DNA of 64,000 nucleotides. It comes from Sulfurifustis variabilis (GTDB lineage: Bacteria; Pseudomonadota; Gammaproteobacteria; Acidiferrobacterales; Sulfurifustaceae). Both the position numbers and the translations under genes were made by a program. Below, piece by piece: positions 48,474 to 57,641 of the stretch (positions are counted from its first letter, which is position 1; the number at the start of each line of letters is the position of its first letter). Under the pieces are notes generated by a model that did no database searches, was not told the DNA's origin, and saw only the letters and a list, made by a program, of their open reading frames with translations. The DNA lies in the NCBI RefSeq assembly GCF_002355415.1, contig NZ_AP014936.1:992001-1056000 (forward strand), written 5' to 3'.

Positions 48474-48926
48474 GTGTACCGCCGCATCCTCGTCCCGGTC
48501 GACGGCAGCGAACCGTCGAACGCGGCGATCCGGCACGCCGTCGGCCTCGCCGGCACCCAGGGCGCGCAGGTTCAGTTCGTCTACGTCGTCGATACCGTGA
48601 CCTTCGCGCGCCAGATGCGGACCGCGCGCATGAACGTGGAGCCGATGTACGAGGCGGCCCGTCAGCACGGACGGGAGATCCTCGCCGCGGCGGAAGGCAG
48701 CGCGCGCGAGGCCGGCGTGTCGACCGAGTCGAAGCTGATCGAGTTGCGGCGGGAGAGCGATCGCGTGGCGGACGGGATCGTGGCGCAGGCGGAAGCCTGG
48801 CCGGCGGACCTGGTCGTGATCGGAAGCCACGGGCGTCGCGGCCTGGATCGCTTCGTCCTCGGGAGCGTCGCCGAATCCGTGATGCGCCGGGCGGCAACGC
48901 CCGTGCTGCTGCTCCGGGCCGGCTAG
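48474..48926 (+). CDS. universal stress protein, UspA family
   Basis: The 150-residue protein starts at GTG, one base after the msrA stop. It has the Usp fold with RILVPVDGSEPSNAAIRHAV and the ATP-binding GSHGRRGLDRFVLGSVAESVMRR (G-x2-G-x9-G-S motif), so it belongs to the nucleotide-binding subgroup. It is probably co-transcribed with the cytosolic msrA, linking it to oxidative stress. Its 3' end overlaps the convergent response regulator gene by 4 bp. Confidence 0.9.
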   Translation: MYRRILVPVDGSEPSNAAIRHAVGLAGTQGAQVQFVYVVDTVTFARQMRTARMNVEPMYEAARQHGREILAAAEGSAREAGVSTESKLIELRRESDRVADGIVAQAEAWPADLVVIGSHGRRGLDRFVLGSVAESVMRRAATPVLLLRAG

Positions 48927-49675
48927 CCCGCGCTCTTCGCCTGGCGCTGGGCGGCGTGCGCCGCCGCGATGCGCTGCTGGAACACCGCGATCTCCCGGTC
49001 CATGCCGAGCCCGAACTTCGCGTTACAGTACTTGAGCAGCGGCAGGAAGCGCAGCACCAGGGCGAGCGCGTGGGGGGCGATCGTGGCGGTCTTGAGCCCC
49101 CGCAGAATGTCGAGCCCCGCATCGATCTGCTCGAGGGCGCTCTCGACGGTACCCGCCGTCGTGTCCGCGACCATGATCGGCACGACGTTCGTCGCGGGTT
49201 TCTCGACGGGCGCGCCGGGGCTCTGCGTCGTGATCGGCAGCGCCTCCCGCCGGGCCTCGCTCAGCTGAGCGCGCACGCATGCGCTCAGCTGGTCGGCATT
49301 GAAGGGCTTCAGGATGAAATCGTTGGCGCCGCACGCGTACGCGCGTTCCCGGGTGATCTCGTCCTCGGCGCTCGTGATGACGATGATCGGCACCTCCCGC
49401 AGGCCGGGGTCCTCGACCCCCCTCACCTTGCAGATCAGGCTGTAGCCGTCCATTTCCGGCATCTGGATGTCGCTGATGACGACCTCGATGCGGCTGTTCT
49501 GGCGGAGCATGCGCCAGCCGGCCTGGCCGTCGCCGGCCTCCAGCACATGGTATTGCCCGCCCAGGACGTGAATGATGCTCTTGCGCACCACCCGCGAGTC
49601 GTCGACCACGAGTATCCAGGGCCGGCCGTCGTCCTGGGGAGCGGAGTTGGGCGATTGGCTGTTTTCGGCGTTCAT
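48923..49675 (-). CDS. response regulator with novel C-terminal domain
   Basis: The 250-residue protein starts at ATG. Its receiver domain (about 20-135) has VVDDSRVVRKSI, the phosphoacceptor D69 in VISDIQMPEMDG, and K123 in ILKPF. The last 100 residues (TAGTVESALEQIDAGLDILRG, then LALVLRFLPLLKYCNAKFGLG) look helical and match no output domain I know. It is divergent from a GGDEF-EAL gene, with 120 bp between starts, and may work with it. Confidence 0.85.
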   Translation of the reverse strand: MNAENSQSPNSAPQDDGRPWILVVDDSRVVRKSIIHVLGGQYHVLEAGDGQAGWRMLRQNSRIEVVISDIQMPEMDGYSLICKVRGVEDPGLREVPIIVITSAEDEITRERAYACGANDFILKPFNADQLSACVRAQLSEARREALPITTQSPGAPVEKPATNVVPIMVADTTAGTVESALEQIDAGLDILRGLKTATIAPHALALVLRFLPLLKYCNAKFGLGMDREIAVFQQRIAAAHAAQRQAKSAG

Positions 49676-49767
49676 GGACACGCTCTGGTATTTCGCTCAG
49701 CTTCCTGGTGCAAATTACAGGCCAGGTTTGTAAAGTTTCCCGACAAAAGCCTTGAAAAATGGGACTT

Positions 49768-49783
49768 TGGCACCCTAGTTGCA
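49768..49783 (+). promoter_or_regulatory. sigma-54-like -24/-12 promoter
   Basis: TGGCACCCTAGTTGCA matches the sigma-54 consensus (TGGCAC, 5 bases, TTGCA) with the exact 10-base spacing between GG and GC. The predicted start of transcription is about 49794, two bases before the ATG of the GGDEF-EAL gene. That would be a leaderless transcript, and no ribosome-binding site precedes the ATG. Confidence 0.55.
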
Positions 49784-49795
49784 CCATAACGTGCC

Positions 49796-51850
49796 ATGGT
49801 CCGCCTCAGCCGCGCGTACTCGTTCGCCAGCTTCGTCGGGATCGCCATCGTCGCGATCGCCCTCAGCTGGTTCTACCGCAACCTCGCGGTCGAGGCGCTC
49901 GTGCAGTACCAGACGCTCTCGAACGTCGAGCTCACCCGCACGGTCGCGAACACCCTCTGGCCGCGCTACGCGGATTTCATCGCGAACGCCGGCCGGATCC
50001 CGGTCGAGCACCTCGCGACCCAGCCCGAGATCGCGCGCCTGGCCTCCGAGCTCGAGCAGAAGCTCTACGAGGTCAATGTCACGAAGGTGAAGATCTACAA
50101 CATGTACGGTCTCACCGTCTTCTCGACGGACGCGCGGCAGATCGGCGAGAACAAGCAGGACAACCCGGGCTTCCGCAAGGCGCGCAACGGCGAGACCGCG
50201 AGCGACCTCGTGTTCCGCGACCACTACTCGCCGTCCGAGGACGAAGTGGAGCGGCGCAACCTGCTTTCGTCCTACGTCCCCATACGGCCGACCGACGATG
50301 GCCCGGTGGAAGGCGTGTTCGAGGTCTACGTGGACGTCACCGCGCTCCTCGACGACATCGCGCGCACCGAGCGCACCGTCCTGGCCGGCGTGGTCGGGGT
50401 GCTGCTCGTGCTCTACCTCTTTCTCTACGCCATCGTCCGGCGCGCGGATCGCCTCCTCGAGCAGCACGAGGACGAGGAGCGCAAGGCACAGCAGGAGCGC
50501 ATCCGGCATCTCGCGTACCACGACGCGCTCACCGGTCTGCCGAACCGCGCGCTCTTCAAGGACCGCCTTCAGCACGCGGTCGATCTCGCCCAGCGGGAAG
50601 GCGCCATGATCGGCGTGATGTTCATCGATCTCGACCGCTTCAAGGTGATCAACGACAGCCTCGGGCACGAGCGCGGGGACCGGGTGCTGGTCGAGGCCGC
50701 TGCGCGGATTCGCGGCGCCATGCGCACGTCGGACACGGCCTGCCGCATCGGCGGAGACGAGTTCGTGGTGATCCTCGAGCGGCTCGCGTCGGCCGACGAA
50801 GCGGCGCGCGTCGCCGGCCGGCTGCTCGAGGAGTTCGCCCGGCCCATGGACGTCGGCGCGCGGGAGCTCGTCGTCTCCCCGAGCATCGGCATCGCGGTCT
50901 ACCCGGGACCGACCCGCGAGGTGGACCGCCTGCTGAAGGACGCGGACGCCGCGATGCACGGGGCGAAGGAGATGGGCCGCAACCGGTATCTCTTCTATAC
51001 CGAGGAGCTGAACGCGCGCGTGCAGGAGACGCTCGAGTACGAGCTCGGCCTGCGGCAGGCGCTCGCACGGGACGAGTTCACGCTTCACTACCAGCCGCGC
51101 GTGGACGTTCAGAGCGGACGCGTGGTGAGCGTCGAGGCGCTGCTGCGCTGGCGCCATCCGGCGCGCGGCATCGTGCTGCCGGACCACTTCATCCGCCTGC
51201 TCGAGGACACGGGCATGATCACGCCGGTCGGCGAGTGGGTCGTGCGCCAGGCGTGCCGGCAGTGCCGCGAATGGCATCTCGCCGGCCACGACGGGGTGCG
51301 CGTCGCGGTCAACATCTCGCTGCTGCAGTTCCGGTCCAACTCGCTCGTGTACGCGGTGCGGCGCGCGCTGACGGAGGCGGGTCTCGCGCCGCAGTTCCTG
51401 GAGCTCGAGCTGACCGAAACCGTGCTCGCGGACGACATGGGCCAGGTGCTCGCGCAGCTCCGCGAGCTGCGCGGAGCGGGGGTGCAGATCTCGATCGACG
51501 ACTTCGGCACCGGTTATTCGGCGCTGAGCTACCTGACGCAGTTTCCGGTGGACTACCTCAAGATCGACCGCTCCTTCATCCAGGGTGTCGGTCTCAGGGA
51601 GGACCATGCGGCGATCACGCGGGCGATCGCGGCGATGGCGCGCAGCCTCCATCTCGGGGTGATCGGCGAAGGCGTGGAGACATCCGAGCAGATGCGCTTC
51701 CTTCAGGGTATCGGCTGCAACGTGATGCAGGGCGACCTCTTCAGCCCGCCGGTCGCGGCCGAGCACAGCGCCGACATGCTCGCCATCGACATGCTCGCGG
51801 CCGCGGACACGCGGACGCCGCGCGGACGCCGTCGACGAGCCGAAGCGTAA
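49796..51850 (+). CDS. membrane-anchored GGDEF-EAL cyclic-di-GMP protein
   Basis: The 684-residue protein has a helix at about 9-27, a periplasmic sensor region (about 30-195), a second helix (about 196-216), GGDEF (about 240-400) and EAL (about 410-660). GGDEF is intact at residues 319-323. The EAL part shows EALLRW from E447, ELTETVLADD, DDFGTGYSALSYL and GEGVET, so both synthesis and breakdown of c-di-GMP look possible. QGDLFS replaces the usual QGYLFS. It is the target of the sigma-54-like promoter. Confidence 0.92.
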   Translation: MVRLSRAYSFASFVGIAIVAIALSWFYRNLAVEALVQYQTLSNVELTRTVANTLWPRYADFIANAGRIPVEHLATQPEIARLASELEQKLYEVNVTKVKIYNMYGLTVFSTDARQIGENKQDNPGFRKARNGETASDLVFRDHYSPSEDEVERRNLLSSYVPIRPTDDGPVEGVFEVYVDVTALLDDIARTERTVLAGVVGVLLVLYLFLYAIVRRADRLLEQHEDEERKAQQERIRHLAYHDALTGLPNRALFKDRLQHAVDLAQREGAMIGVMFIDLDRFKVINDSLGHERGDRVLVEAAARIRGAMRTSDTACRIGGDEFVVILERLASADEAARVAGRLLEEFARPMDVGARELVVSPSIGIAVYPGPTREVDRLLKDADAAMHGAKEMGRNRYLFYTEELNARVQETLEYELGLRQALARDEFTLHYQPRVDVQSGRVVSVEALLRWRHPARGIVLPDHFIRLLEDTGMITPVGEWVVRQACRQCREWHLAGHDGVRVAVNISLLQFRSNSLVYAVRRALTEAGLAPQFLELELTETVLADDMGQVLAQLRELRGAGVQISIDDFGTGYSALSYLTQFPVDYLKIDRSFIQGVGLREDHAAITRAIAAMARSLHLGVIGEGVETSEQMRFLQGIGCNVMQGDLFSPPVAAEHSADMLAIDMLAAADTRTPRGRRRRAEA

Positions 51851-51851
51851 G

Positions 51852-52391
51852 TCAGCGGGGCGGCAGATCGAACTCGAGCAGCTCGCCGTTCTCGAAACGG
51901 AGCGCGAGCATCGCCTCGTCGGTCAGATGGCGGAAGTAGGCCGCTGCGGCGCGCAGCGTCTCCTCGTGTCCGACGATCAGCACCCGTTCGTCCCGCTGGG
52001 TCCCCAGCCAGCCGAAGAAACGAAAGACACGCGCCCGATGCTCGGCGAGCGTCTCGCCGCCGTCGAGGCGCGTATGGAGGGGATCGCGCGCGATGGCCGC
52101 ATACAGGTCGGCGACCGGGCGACCGTCGAGCCCCGTCCGCCAGTCGTTGAGGTCCCGATGCGCGGCGACCGGGACACCGTGATCGCGGTTGACGACGTCC
52201 GCGGTCTCGCGCGTGCGCGGCAGCTCCGAGGTCAGGATACGGTCCAGCCTGACGTCCCGCAGCCGGTTCGCCGCCGCAGCCGCCTGTTCGAGACCGAGCG
52301 GCGTCAGCCGCACCTCGGGCGTCGGTGAGTCGTTGCACAGACCAAGAACGTTGTAATTGGTCTGGCCGTGACGCAACAAGTAAAGCTTCAA
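51852..52391 (-). CDS. histidine phosphatase family protein
   Basis: The 179-residue protein has the RHG motif at residues 7-9 (MKLYLLRHGQTNYN) and the second catalytic His in VGHEETLRAAA. The family includes phosphoglycerate mutases, CobC-like and other phosphatases. Because RHG is so near the N-terminus, the start must be the TTG at 52391, which has no clear ribosome site. The AT-rich dyad repeat ends three bases upstream of it. The gene ends 1 bp from the GGDEF-EAL gene. Confidence 0.85.
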   Translation of the reverse strand: MKLYLLRHGQTNYNVLGLCNDSPTPEVRLTPLGLEQAAAAANRLRDVRLDRILTSELPRTRETADVVNRDHGVPVAAHRDLNDWRTGLDGRPVADLYAAIARDPLHTRLDGGETLAEHRARVFRFFGWLGTQRDERVLIVGHEETLRAAAAYFRHLTDEAMLALRFENGELLEFDLPPR

Positions 52392-52393
52392 TC

Positions 52394-52475
52394 TTGAATG
52401 TCGAGTTTAATGTTGAATTGAAGTGCGCGGGAGCGCGCTCCCTATTCAACATTAAACATTAAGCATTCAAAATTT
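52394..52475. repeat. AT-rich dyad repeat, copy 2
   Basis: The left arm (52394-52420) is TTGAATGTCGAGTTTAATG followed by TTGAATTG. The right arm (52444-52475) is ATTCAACATTAAACATTAAGC followed by ATTCAAAATTT. The core is GC-rich (GTGCGCGGGAGCGCGC). The arms and core match copy 1 at 37013-37100, with the internal TTAAGC and TTAAAC units in swapped order. It lies between the phosphatase and spoVR. Confidence 0.75.
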
Positions 52476-52481
52476 CTTTAC

Positions 52482-53912
52482 TCAGTTCTTGATTCGCTCG
52501 AAGCCGGACTCGGTGCGGGAGAACGTGACCGACGCGTCCTTGAGGCGGGTTTCGAGCAGCACCGGCCGGCCCCAGAGCTGGTACAGGTAACCCATCGTCT
52601 TCTCGACGTACTCCATTTCGAGGTCACGCCCGTCGTGCTCGTGGCGGAGGAGCAGGGCCCGGTTGTGGCGGTAGTCGGCGTCGACGATGCGAATCACGGG
52701 CACGGTGCCCATCCCCACGTTGCGGAGCAACGTCTGCTTGATCGTCATCCAGTGCTCCTCGTCCGCGACCTGCGAGACGACGAGCTTGTCGCGCTCGCGC
52801 TTGTACTCGAACATATGGAGCTCTTCCATGAGCTCCCGCGTCAGGAATCGGCGCAGGAACGAAATGTCGCGGTCGGTTTCCCGCACCTCGAAGAGCTTTT
52901 CGCGCGCGCCCTTTTCCGGAGGGCCGTGCCGGCGGACCTCCTCGTCGGTCGGGGCCGAATAACGGCGCTCGATGTCGTGCCAGACCTTGAAACCGAGGTG
53001 ATACGGGTTCACGGACCCCTTGTGCGGGCGGACCACCTGGTTGTGGTGCACCAGGAACTCGAGATAGAGGTCCTCGGGCAGGTCGATCGAGTTCATGATC
53101 CGGTGGTGCCAGTAGCTCGCCCAGCCCTCGTTCATGATCTTGGTCTCGATCTGGGGCAGGAAGTACTGGGTCTGCGCGTGGACGATCCGAAGCAGGTCGC
53201 GCTGCCATTCGGTCAGGTACGGGTTGTGCTCGGCGATGAACAGGAGCAGATCCTCTTCCGGATCGATGGGTACGCGGTTGAGGTTCGGCTCCTTGTACTC
53301 CGGCCGCTTGTGGATCGCCTCGTAGGGATCGTGCGGCGGCACGGCGTCGGCGAGCGCCCGGTCGCGCTGCTCGTCCAGGGTGAGCTTGCGGATCGCCGTG
53401 TCGCGCCGCGTCTGCATCGAGAGCGCGTGCGCGGCGTCGAGCGTCTCCTCCACCTTCTGCTGGCCGATGGAAGGATCCTCGAGATAGTGCCGGATGCGGT
53501 CGGCGTGCAGCTTGAACAGGCTGATCGTGAGCTCCGGGCGCGTGTCGCGGAACATGAAGTTGTTCCGGAAGAAGTCGTTGTGCCCGTAGACGTGCGCGAT
53601 GGTGAGGACCTGCAGGCAGAGCGAGTTGTCGCGCATCAGGTAGGCGAGCGACGGGTTCGCGTTGATCACCATCTCGTAGGGCAGGCCCGAGACGCCGTAG
53701 TCGTACAGCGTCTTGAGCTTCTCGTAGGCCTTGCCGAAGGACCAGTGCGGATACTGCGCCGGCATCCCGTGGTAGGCCATGTAACCGAGCATGTGCTCCT
53801 GGTCGCACACGTCGAACTCCTGCGGAAAGCAGGAGAGACCGTACTCCTCCGCCTTCTCGCGGATGCGCTCGTCCCAGTACTCGAGATCCTTCAGCGTCCA
53901 GGTGCGGCTCAT
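52482..53912 (-). CDS. spoVR: SpoVR family protein
   Basis: The 476-residue soluble protein starts at ATG (MSRTWTLKDLEYWDERI). It has the SpoVR signature regions HMLGYMAYHGMPAQYPHWSFGK, LTIAHVYGHNDFFRNN and ETKIMNEGWASYWHHRIM. E. coli YcgB is the homologue. Function is unknown, but it belongs to a stress operon with prkA and yeaH in proteobacteria and to a sporulation role in Bacillus. The ATG overlaps the yeaH stop. Confidence 0.95.
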   Translation of the reverse strand: MSRTWTLKDLEYWDERIREKAEEYGLSCFPQEFDVCDQEHMLGYMAYHGMPAQYPHWSFGKAYEKLKTLYDYGVSGLPYEMVINANPSLAYLMRDNSLCLQVLTIAHVYGHNDFFRNNFMFRDTRPELTISLFKLHADRIRHYLEDPSIGQQKVEETLDAAHALSMQTRRDTAIRKLTLDEQRDRALADAVPPHDPYEAIHKRPEYKEPNLNRVPIDPEEDLLLFIAEHNPYLTEWQRDLLRIVHAQTQYFLPQIETKIMNEGWASYWHHRIMNSIDLPEDLYLEFLVHHNQVVRPHKGSVNPYHLGFKVWHDIERRYSAPTDEEVRRHGPPEKGAREKLFEVRETDRDISFLRRFLTRELMEELHMFEYKRERDKLVVSQVADEEHWMTIKQTLLRNVGMGTVPVIRIVDADYRHNRALLLRHEHDGRDLEMEYVEKTMGYLYQLWGRPVLLETRLKDASVTFSRTESGFERIKN

Positions 53913-55102
53913 GTCGGCTGCTCGGCCGGCTCCGTCTCGCGCTCGCGCGAGAGAAACTCCTTGAAGCTCGGCCAGATGTGCTCCTTGCTCTCGATCACCA
54001 GGCTGTGGAAGTTCGGCGCGCGGATCTGGTCGAACACGTCGAGCAGCGAGTTGCCGTAGGAGCCCGAGTTCAGCGGCTTGATCTCGCCGTAGCCGAAGAG
54101 GTTGCACACGGCGCACAGCTCGCGGGCCGCCTTGATCGCCGTGCTGTTGTCCTCCATCCAGTTGTCGCCGTCCGAGCAGTGGAAGGCGTAGATGTTCCAG
54201 TGCTCGGGATGGTAGCGGTCCCGGATGACCTCCAGCGCCTTGTTGTAGCCCGAGGAGATCATGGTACCGCCCGACTCGCCCTTGCTGAAGAACTCCTCCT
54301 CGCTCACCTCGCGCGCCTGCGCGTCATGCGCGATGAAGACCACTTCGACGTGGTTGTAGCGGGTCTTGACGAACCGGTAGAGCAGGAAGAAGAAGCTGCG
54401 CGCCAGGTACTTCTTCATCGTGTCCATCGAGCCGGAGGTGTCCATGATGCACAGCACGACGGCGTTCGACTGCGGGCGCACGTCGCGGACCAGGCGCCGG
54501 TATTTCAGGTCGTCGCGATGGAACGGGAAGCGCGTATCCTCGAGAGCCGCGGTGCGGCCGCCGCGCGACGCGACCGCCCGCCGGATCCGGGCAATCGCCG
54601 TGCGCCGCTTGTCGAGGTGCGTGCGCACGCCGACCTTGCGGAAACCCTTGCGCTTGCGTGTGGCCTCGACCTCGATCTCGCGAAGGTTCTTGCGCTCCAT
54701 GTTCGGGAGGTCGAGGTCCTCGAACATGATGTCGATCAGTTCCTCGAGGGCGATGTCGGTCTCGTAGTAGTCGACGCCCGGCTGGTGTCCGGCCGGACCG
54801 ACGCCCTGGCCTTCCTCCTCCGCATCGCCGATCACCTGGCCCGGCTGCGTGTCGCCGGTGCCGGTGCCCACTCCCGGCGCGTTGTCGCCGTAGACGAAGC
54901 GGTACTCGCGCACGCCGCGCAGCGGGATCTTGACGATCTTCTCCCGGCTCTGCCCGATGATGGACTCCTCCGCGATGATATCGGCGATGTTCTCGCGGAT
55001 CGCCTCGCGCACCTTCTGGCGATGCCGCGACCGGTCCCGCGCGCTGCGATCGGACCGCAGCGTGTCGGCCTCGACGTGGGGGCGAAAGACGGCTTTTTGC
55101 AT
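53909..55102 (-). CDS. yeaH: YeaH/YhbH family (DUF444) VWA-like protein
   Basis: The 397-residue protein starts at ATG. Its N-terminal half is charged. The C-terminal half holds a von Willebrand factor A-type domain with a MIDAS motif DTSGSMDTM near residue 225 and FFFLLYRFVKTRYNHVEVVFIAHDA. YeaH partners the PrkA kinase in the conserved prkA-yeaH-spoVR cluster. The ATG follows 13 bp after the prkA stop. Confidence 0.93.
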   Translation of the reverse strand: MQKAVFRPHVEADTLRSDRSARDRSRHRQKVREAIRENIADIIAEESIIGQSREKIVKIPLRGVREYRFVYGDNAPGVGTGTGDTQPGQVIGDAEEEGQGVGPAGHQPGVDYYETDIALEELIDIMFEDLDLPNMERKNLREIEVEATRKRKGFRKVGVRTHLDKRRTAIARIRRAVASRGGRTAALEDTRFPFHRDDLKYRRLVRDVRPQSNAVVLCIMDTSGSMDTMKKYLARSFFFLLYRFVKTRYNHVEVVFIAHDAQAREVSEEEFFSKGESGGTMISSGYNKALEVIRDRYHPEHWNIYAFHCSDGDNWMEDNSTAIKAARELCAVCNLFGYGEIKPLNSGSYGNSLLDVFDQIRAPNFHSLVIESKEHIWPSFKEFLSRERETEPAEQPT

Positions 55103-55115
55103 CGGTTTCTGCGGG

Positions 55116-57047
55116 TCAATCCTTCCAGAGGTTGTTGGCGGCGTACTTCAGGACGACCTCCGCGGAGTACTCGTTGTAGCCGCGCTCGAGCAGCCCATGG
55201 ACCAGGTCGTTGTACTTCTTGATCTGCTCCTCGTCGCGCGTGCGCGCCTTGGTGATGATGCGGCTCATCTCGCGCACGGAGCTCATCAGCTTGCGCTCGA
55301 TCGCCTCCTTGAGCGGCTCGTACGACTTGTAGCTCACCCGCTCGCCGCGGCGGCTCTTGGCCCACAAATATGCCATGACCTCCTGGCGGAAACCCTGCGC
55401 GGAGGAGCCGACCACGGCGATCTGCTCCTCGACCGATTTCAGGAAACCTTCGTCCGGCTGCAGCTCCTCGCCGGTGTTGCGGTCCTTGACCCGTGTCTTG
55501 TTGACGTAGGCCTCGGCGTGGTCGAGGTAGTTCTGGAACAGCGTTTCCGCTTGCTCCTCGAAGGAGTACACGAACGCCTTCGTGATCTCCTTTTCCAGCA
55601 TCTCGAGGTAGACCTTGTGCAGCGTGTCCTGCAGGATCTCGAGGTAGTGCTTCTTGGTGTCGTCCGCGATGTCCGCGGCCTTGAGCATGCGGATCAGCGA
55701 CTCGCGCACGCTGATCGGCGTGATGCCCTGCGGGTTCTCGGTGAGCGCGTTGTCGATCGCCTTCATGATGAAACGCGGGCTGATGCCGAACATGCCTTCG
55801 CGGCGCGCGTCGTCCTGGAGCTCGCGCACGTTGGCGCGCACCGTCTTGCCCTTCTCGACGACCTCTTCGCTGTTGTACAGCCGCAGCTTGGTCATGAGGT
55901 CGCACTTGTTCGTGGGCTCGAGCCGGCTCAGGATCGCGAACATCGCCGCGATCTCGAGCGTGTGGGGCGCGATGTGCGCGCGAAACTCGGACTGGTCGAG
56001 GAGCTTCTGGTAGATCTTCATCTCCTCGGTGAGCCGCAGGTTATACGGCACCTTGACCATGACGATGCGGTCGAGGATGGCCTCGTTGGTGGGGTCGCCG
56101 CGGAAACGCTGCCACTCGGCCTCGTTCGAGTGGGCCACGATGCTGGTGTCGACGTAGACCGTGCCGTGCCGGCCGGGCGCGGGGATGAACTTCTCCTGCG
56201 TGGCCGTGATCATCGTGTGCAGGTACTCGGGCTCGTTCTTGAAGACCTCGATGAACTCGGTCATGCCCCGGTTGCCGACGTTGAACGCGCCGTTCAGGTC
56301 GAGCGCGCGCGGATCGCCTTCCGAGAAGGTGTCCAGCTTCGAGATGTCGACCGAGCCGATCAGGACCGACGTGTCCTGGTTGTTCGGGTCGACGGGAGGG
56401 ACGACGCCCACGCCGCGGCGCTCGTGCCGCGAGAAGGGGACGGTCGTGATCGGCACGTCCTCGTAGCGCCCCTGGAACTCCTCCTTCAGCCGATAGCGGC
56501 ACACCGGGCAGAGCTCGCCTTCGATGTGCACGTTGAGCGTCTTCTCGAACTCGGGCCGCAGGTGCTTGGGGATCAGGTGCAGCGGTTCCTCGGCCATCGG
56601 GCAGCCCTCGATGGCGAGGACGGGTGAACCCTCTTCGAGCCCGCGCTTGAGTCGCTCGATGAGCGAGCTCTTGCCCGCGCCGACGGGGCCCATGAGATAA
56701 AGCACCTGGCGCGACTCTTCGCCGTGGAGCGACGCCGAGTGGAAGTACCGCACGAGCTGCGCGACCGTGCGCTCGATGCCGAAGAACTCTTCGTTGAAGA
56801 AGGGATAGATCTTGATGGGCTCGTCCCCGAAGAGGCGCTTCAGCTTCGGGTCGTCGGATTCGGTCACTTCGCGAACGCCCTTGGCGAGGATCGCCTCGTA
56901 GACACGGGCGTGGGCCAGCTTCGCGAGGGAGGGATCTGCTTTGACCTTGTCGAGATACTCGAGAAACGTGCCGCGCCATTCGAGGCTCTGGCGGTTGGCG
57001 CGGTCCTTCTCGATCAGGTCGGAAAACGCGGACGTCGGTTGAGGCAT
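55116..57047 (-). CDS. prkA: PrkA family serine protein kinase (YeaG)
   Basis: The 643-residue protein has an N-terminal AAA-like domain with Walker A GPVGAGKSS near residue 119, a zinc-like CPVCRYRLKEEF, and a C-terminal kinase-like domain. The known length is about 640. PrkA is linked to nutrient stress and is the first gene of the operon. I used the ATG at 57047, set by AGGAG 6 bases upstream. The frame is open much further, but the extra residues are low complexity. A TATAAT box lies 95 bp upstream. Confidence 0.95.
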   Translation of the reverse strand: MPQPTSAFSDLIEKDRANRQSLEWRGTFLEYLDKVKADPSLAKLAHARVYEAILAKGVREVTESDDPKLKRLFGDEPIKIYPFFNEEFFGIERTVAQLVRYFHSASLHGEESRQVLYLMGPVGAGKSSLIERLKRGLEEGSPVLAIEGCPMAEEPLHLIPKHLRPEFEKTLNVHIEGELCPVCRYRLKEEFQGRYEDVPITTVPFSRHERRGVGVVPPVDPNNQDTSVLIGSVDISKLDTFSEGDPRALDLNGAFNVGNRGMTEFIEVFKNEPEYLHTMITATQEKFIPAPGRHGTVYVDTSIVAHSNEAEWQRFRGDPTNEAILDRIVMVKVPYNLRLTEEMKIYQKLLDQSEFRAHIAPHTLEIAAMFAILSRLEPTNKCDLMTKLRLYNSEEVVEKGKTVRANVRELQDDARREGMFGISPRFIMKAIDNALTENPQGITPISVRESLIRMLKAADIADDTKKHYLEILQDTLHKVYLEMLEKEITKAFVYSFEEQAETLFQNYLDHAEAYVNKTRVKDRNTGEELQPDEGFLKSVEEQIAVVGSSAQGFRQEVMAYLWAKSRRGERVSYKSYEPLKEAIERKLMSSVREMSRIITKARTRDEEQIKKYNDLVHGLLERGYNEYSAEVVLKYAANNLWKD

Positions 57048-57641
57048 GATGAAAGCTCCTCCGTGGTCTCGTTGTCGGACTACATCGTCATCGCTCGATC
57101 TCCGGTTCTTATTTTTGCGCTCACGGGTAACTGCAATTTCATTATAACGTGTCCGCAAGACGCCCGCGTAACGCGCAATGCCGGGGCACACTGATCCAGG
57201 TAAGTCAAGGGCGAGCGTCGGGAAGTTTCCGGAGCTCCTTCGGCGGAGCACCCGAGGCGTTTCCCGCCGACTTCCGAGCGACGCGCATCGCCCGCCCCAC
57301 CGAGCTGCGCGCGCTCGCCCCGGCACGCGCCATTCGAAACGCCGACCTCGAAATTGGACCACGACGCGCGCCTCCGGTTCGTGCAAGGCGCACCGAAGCG
57401 GCCTTCCGCGCGGCACGCGCGGGTTTTGACGCAATGGGGAGTGCCCCCTAGTCGCTGCCATGGGCACGGCGAACACTTCTGCGGTAAGTTCCGCGAGACG
57501 ACGCGCCGAGGTTCCCAACGCTGCGGCGCCTCGGCAGGCGAACGTGCTCGACGAGCGGAGACGGAAATGGCAGCAGGACGGGACGATTGCCAACGGATGC
57601 GTCGCGTGACGGGTGCGGGCCTGCGCGGCGCTGTCGGGGCC
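57048..57641. other. 594-bp intergenic region upstream of prkA
   Basis: The side near prkA holds the leader and the TATAAT box. From about 57180 to 57640 I see no recognisable gene, repeat or terminator. The open frames are Arg/Ala/Pro-rich and overlap each other. Confidence 0.5.
57142..57147 (-). promoter_or_regulatory. -10 box of the prkA operon
   Basis: On the minus strand this reads TATAAT, 95 bases upstream of the prkA ATG. No good -35 box lies at 16-18 bp. A strong -10 with a weak -35 fits a stress-sigma (RpoS-type) promoter, as known for E. coli yeaGH, but this is inference. Confidence 0.4.

Noticed and set aside
52482-57047. prkA-yeaH-spoVR as a novel system.
   Set aside because: The cluster is already known and conserved in proteobacteria, so it is annotated but not claimed as new.
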